Shown here in pieces: positions 6,465 through 7,486 of a stretch of 7,486 bases of DNA. How positions within the stretch are numbered: position 1 is the stretch's first letter; every line of letters starts with the position of its first letter. Position numbers and translations under genes: made by a program. Under the pieces are notes generated by a model that did not search any database, was not told the DNA's origin, and worked only from the letters and a program-made list of their open reading frames with translations. The stretch is from an uncultured Lachnospiraceae bacterium (GTDB lineage: Bacteria > Bacillota > Clostridia > Lachnospirales > Lachnospiraceae). Location: positions 1 through 7,486 of the forward strand of contig CANRJU010000119.1 of the NCBI GenBank assembly GCA_947631075.1, given 5' to 3'.

Positions 6465-7281
6465 AGGCCGTCGCCGTCTCGTTGGACCGGAAGGTACAGA
6501 AAAATCGCTCGTTCAGGGGCTTTCCCTCCGTCACGGTGAGGTGGAAATCCTGCAGGATATCGCGGGTGGCCGAGACGGCGTTGTCGTAGATCAGCTGTAA
6601 GCTCTGGTTGGTCTTGGCGGCGTATTTTTTGGGATGAAGATTCATCATGTGACCCTCCAGTTCGTGGTAGTGCATAGTCAGAAACATGCACATTCTTATC
6701 ACGCAGCGCTTGATGGAGCGGCCGCCGCTCAGGAGACGCTTGTAGAATCGCATGCCCCGCAGGGATTTCCGAATCTGTTTTTTCGTGATCTGCAGAGCCC
6801 CGTAGGCTTTGTGGATGGCGTTTACAATGTCCTCGCCGCAGGGGATTTTTTTCCAGATGGGGTACGTCAGGGGCGCGTGGCCGTCCTTTTGTAGCAGATG
6901 GCGGTCAAATTCATTCTCAATGGTGAGGTGGTACAGGCCGGGGCGCTCGGACAAGGGAATGATATAGCTGTGGCACTCGCTGTCCAGCATAAAGTGACAG
7001 ATGTAGCCGAGAATATAGGCGTACAGACCGGAATCCGTCCCCTCTTTTTCCAACTTCGGAAGCATTTTTTTCAAAAATGGCGCGATGGGCTGGCGGTGCT
7101 GCCAGTACCCCAGCTGATTGGTGCGCAGACGGCGCAGGGGATGATAAAAAAACAGGATGTCCGGGCCCTGAAGCCCTGCGGCAAATTCTTTTCCGTGATG
7201 GTCAATAATAGTCTGAAGTTCTTCGGGCAGTTGTTCTTTCACTTTCCGCCCAAAGGAATCGTGGGCATAAATACAAGGCAT
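6463..7281 (-). CDS. Zinc-dependent phospholipase C family protein
   Basis: A 272-residue protein from the ATG at 7281. It matches the zinc-dependent phospholipase C/S1-P1 nuclease-like fold by its motif order: His7 (YAHDSFG), QGPDILFFYHP (Asp41), YILGYICHFMLDSECHSY (His96, Asp100, His104) and HLTIENEFDR (His118, Glu122, Asp126). These His/Asp/Glu residues would hold the zinc ions. Classic clostridial alpha-toxin-type enzymes have a signal peptide; this one has none, so it probably acts in the cytoplasm, and toxin activity should not be assumed. Its true substrate is unknown. The start is set by GGAGGA (7291-7286) with a 4-nt gap; the ATG at 7293 overlaps that site and is rejected. The gene is GC-rich like the HD gene, with which it converges across 74 bp. 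Confidence 0.85.
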   Translation of the reverse strand: MPCIYAHDSFGRKVKEQLPEELQTIIDHHGKEFAAGLQGPDILFFYHPLRRLRTNQLGYWQHRQPIAPFLKKMLPKLEKEGTDSGLYAYILGYICHFMLDSECHSYIIPLSERPGLYHLTIENEFDRHLLQKDGHAPLTYPIWKKIPCGEDIVNAIHKAYGALQITKKQIRKSLRGMRFYKRLLSGGRSIKRCVIRMCMFLTMHYHELEGHMMNLHPKKYAAKTNQSLQLIYDNAVSATRDILQDFHLTVTEGKPLNERFFCTFRSNETATA

Positions 7282-7285
7282 AAAT

Positions 7286-7291
7286 TCCTCC
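7286..7291 (-). promoter_or_regulatory. Ribosome binding site GGAGGA of phospholipase-like gene
   Basis: On the - strand the sequence reads ATGGAGGAATTTATG. GGAGGA precedes the second ATG (7281) at normal spacing, while the first ATG (7293) overlaps the site. This decides the start at 7281. Confidence 0.75.
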
Positions 7292-7344
7292 ATTCTGGAG
7301 CGTTGCGGCGAGCCAGGCCCGCTTGCGCCCCGCAGTTTACTACA

Positions 7345-7380
7345 TTATGATTATTTATAGTATAATGGTTATTTATAGTA
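7345..7380. repeat. 18-bp tandem duplication upstream of phospholipase-like gene
   Basis: TTATGATTATTTATAGTA (7345-7362) is followed directly by TAATGGTTATTTATAGTA (7363-7380), identical at 16 of 18 positions. It lies 64 to 99 bp upstream of the - strand start, where a promoter and operator would be expected. TATACT (- strand, about 7364-7359) and TATAAT (+ strand, 7361-7366) both fall inside it, but neither has a good -35. A repeated regulator site is plausible. Confidence 0.6.
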
Positions 7381-7382
7381 TG

Positions 7383-7486
7383 GCAGAAAAATGAAAAAAT
7401 ATAAAGAGTAAATTTGAATTCTCACTTGAGGTATTTTTAGGGATTTAATAACTGTTATATCTTGTTATAAAAATCTCGTCAAACCC
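7383..7486. other. AT-rich non-coding end of window
   Basis: No frame with a ribosome site is seen. It contains the inverted repeat ATAAC-T-GTTAT near 7452 and a direct TGTTATA pair 10 bp apart just after it. Their role is unknown; a gene may begin beyond the window. Confidence 0.3.

Noticed and set aside
6898..7350. Open frame of 150 residues on the + strand
   Set aside because: It is antisense to the phospholipase-like gene, whose motifs are convincing. It shows no family features and no ribosome site.

Overview
The window looks like a low-to-mid GC Firmicute, most likely a gut clostridium of the Lachnospiraceae type. Evidence: AGGAGG-type ribosome sites, DUF4368-tailed large serine recombinases, a BspA-like leucine-rich-repeat fragment, and a zinc-dependent phospholipase C-like protein with no export signal. 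No species is identifiable. All calls come from reading the sequence; no database was searched.

Bases 1-3918 hold three tandem, tightly coupled large serine recombinase genes on the + strand. The first is cut by the window edge, so only its C-terminal tail is seen. The second and third are complete with intact catalytic motifs. A cluster of three is the integration module of some Firmicute integrative and conjugative elements, and it usually lies at one element end. A clear intrinsic terminator closes the cluster at 3945-3981.

Bases 3982-5277 carry an AT-rich single gene for a PIN-domain protein (predicted ribonuclease fold), with its own extended -10 promoter. Its leader is odd: a consensus ribosome site lies 40 nt upstream of the ATG, with a hairpin and an in-frame TGA in between. 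It ends with an AT-rich inverted repeat. Bases 5278-5547 are the 3' remnant of a BspA-like leucine-rich-repeat gene that starts abruptly after a stop codon, followed by a terminator at 5574-5614. This AT-rich cargo plus broken gene suggests that an element boundary or deletion junction lies between 3918 and about 5280.

From about 5650 the composition becomes GC-rich and the genes look like resident chromosome: an HD-domain phosphohydrolase (+) with a near-perfect promoter, convergent with a zinc-dependent phospholipase C-like gene (-). Three 16-bp tandem repeats separate their 3' ends. Upstream of the phospholipase-like gene is an AT-rich region with an 18-bp tandem duplication that may be its control region. 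The last roughly 100 bases hold no gene I can support.

No wholly new system is proven. The best leads are the PIN gene with its unusual leader next to a triple-recombinase module, and the truncated repeat gene as a possible insertion scar.
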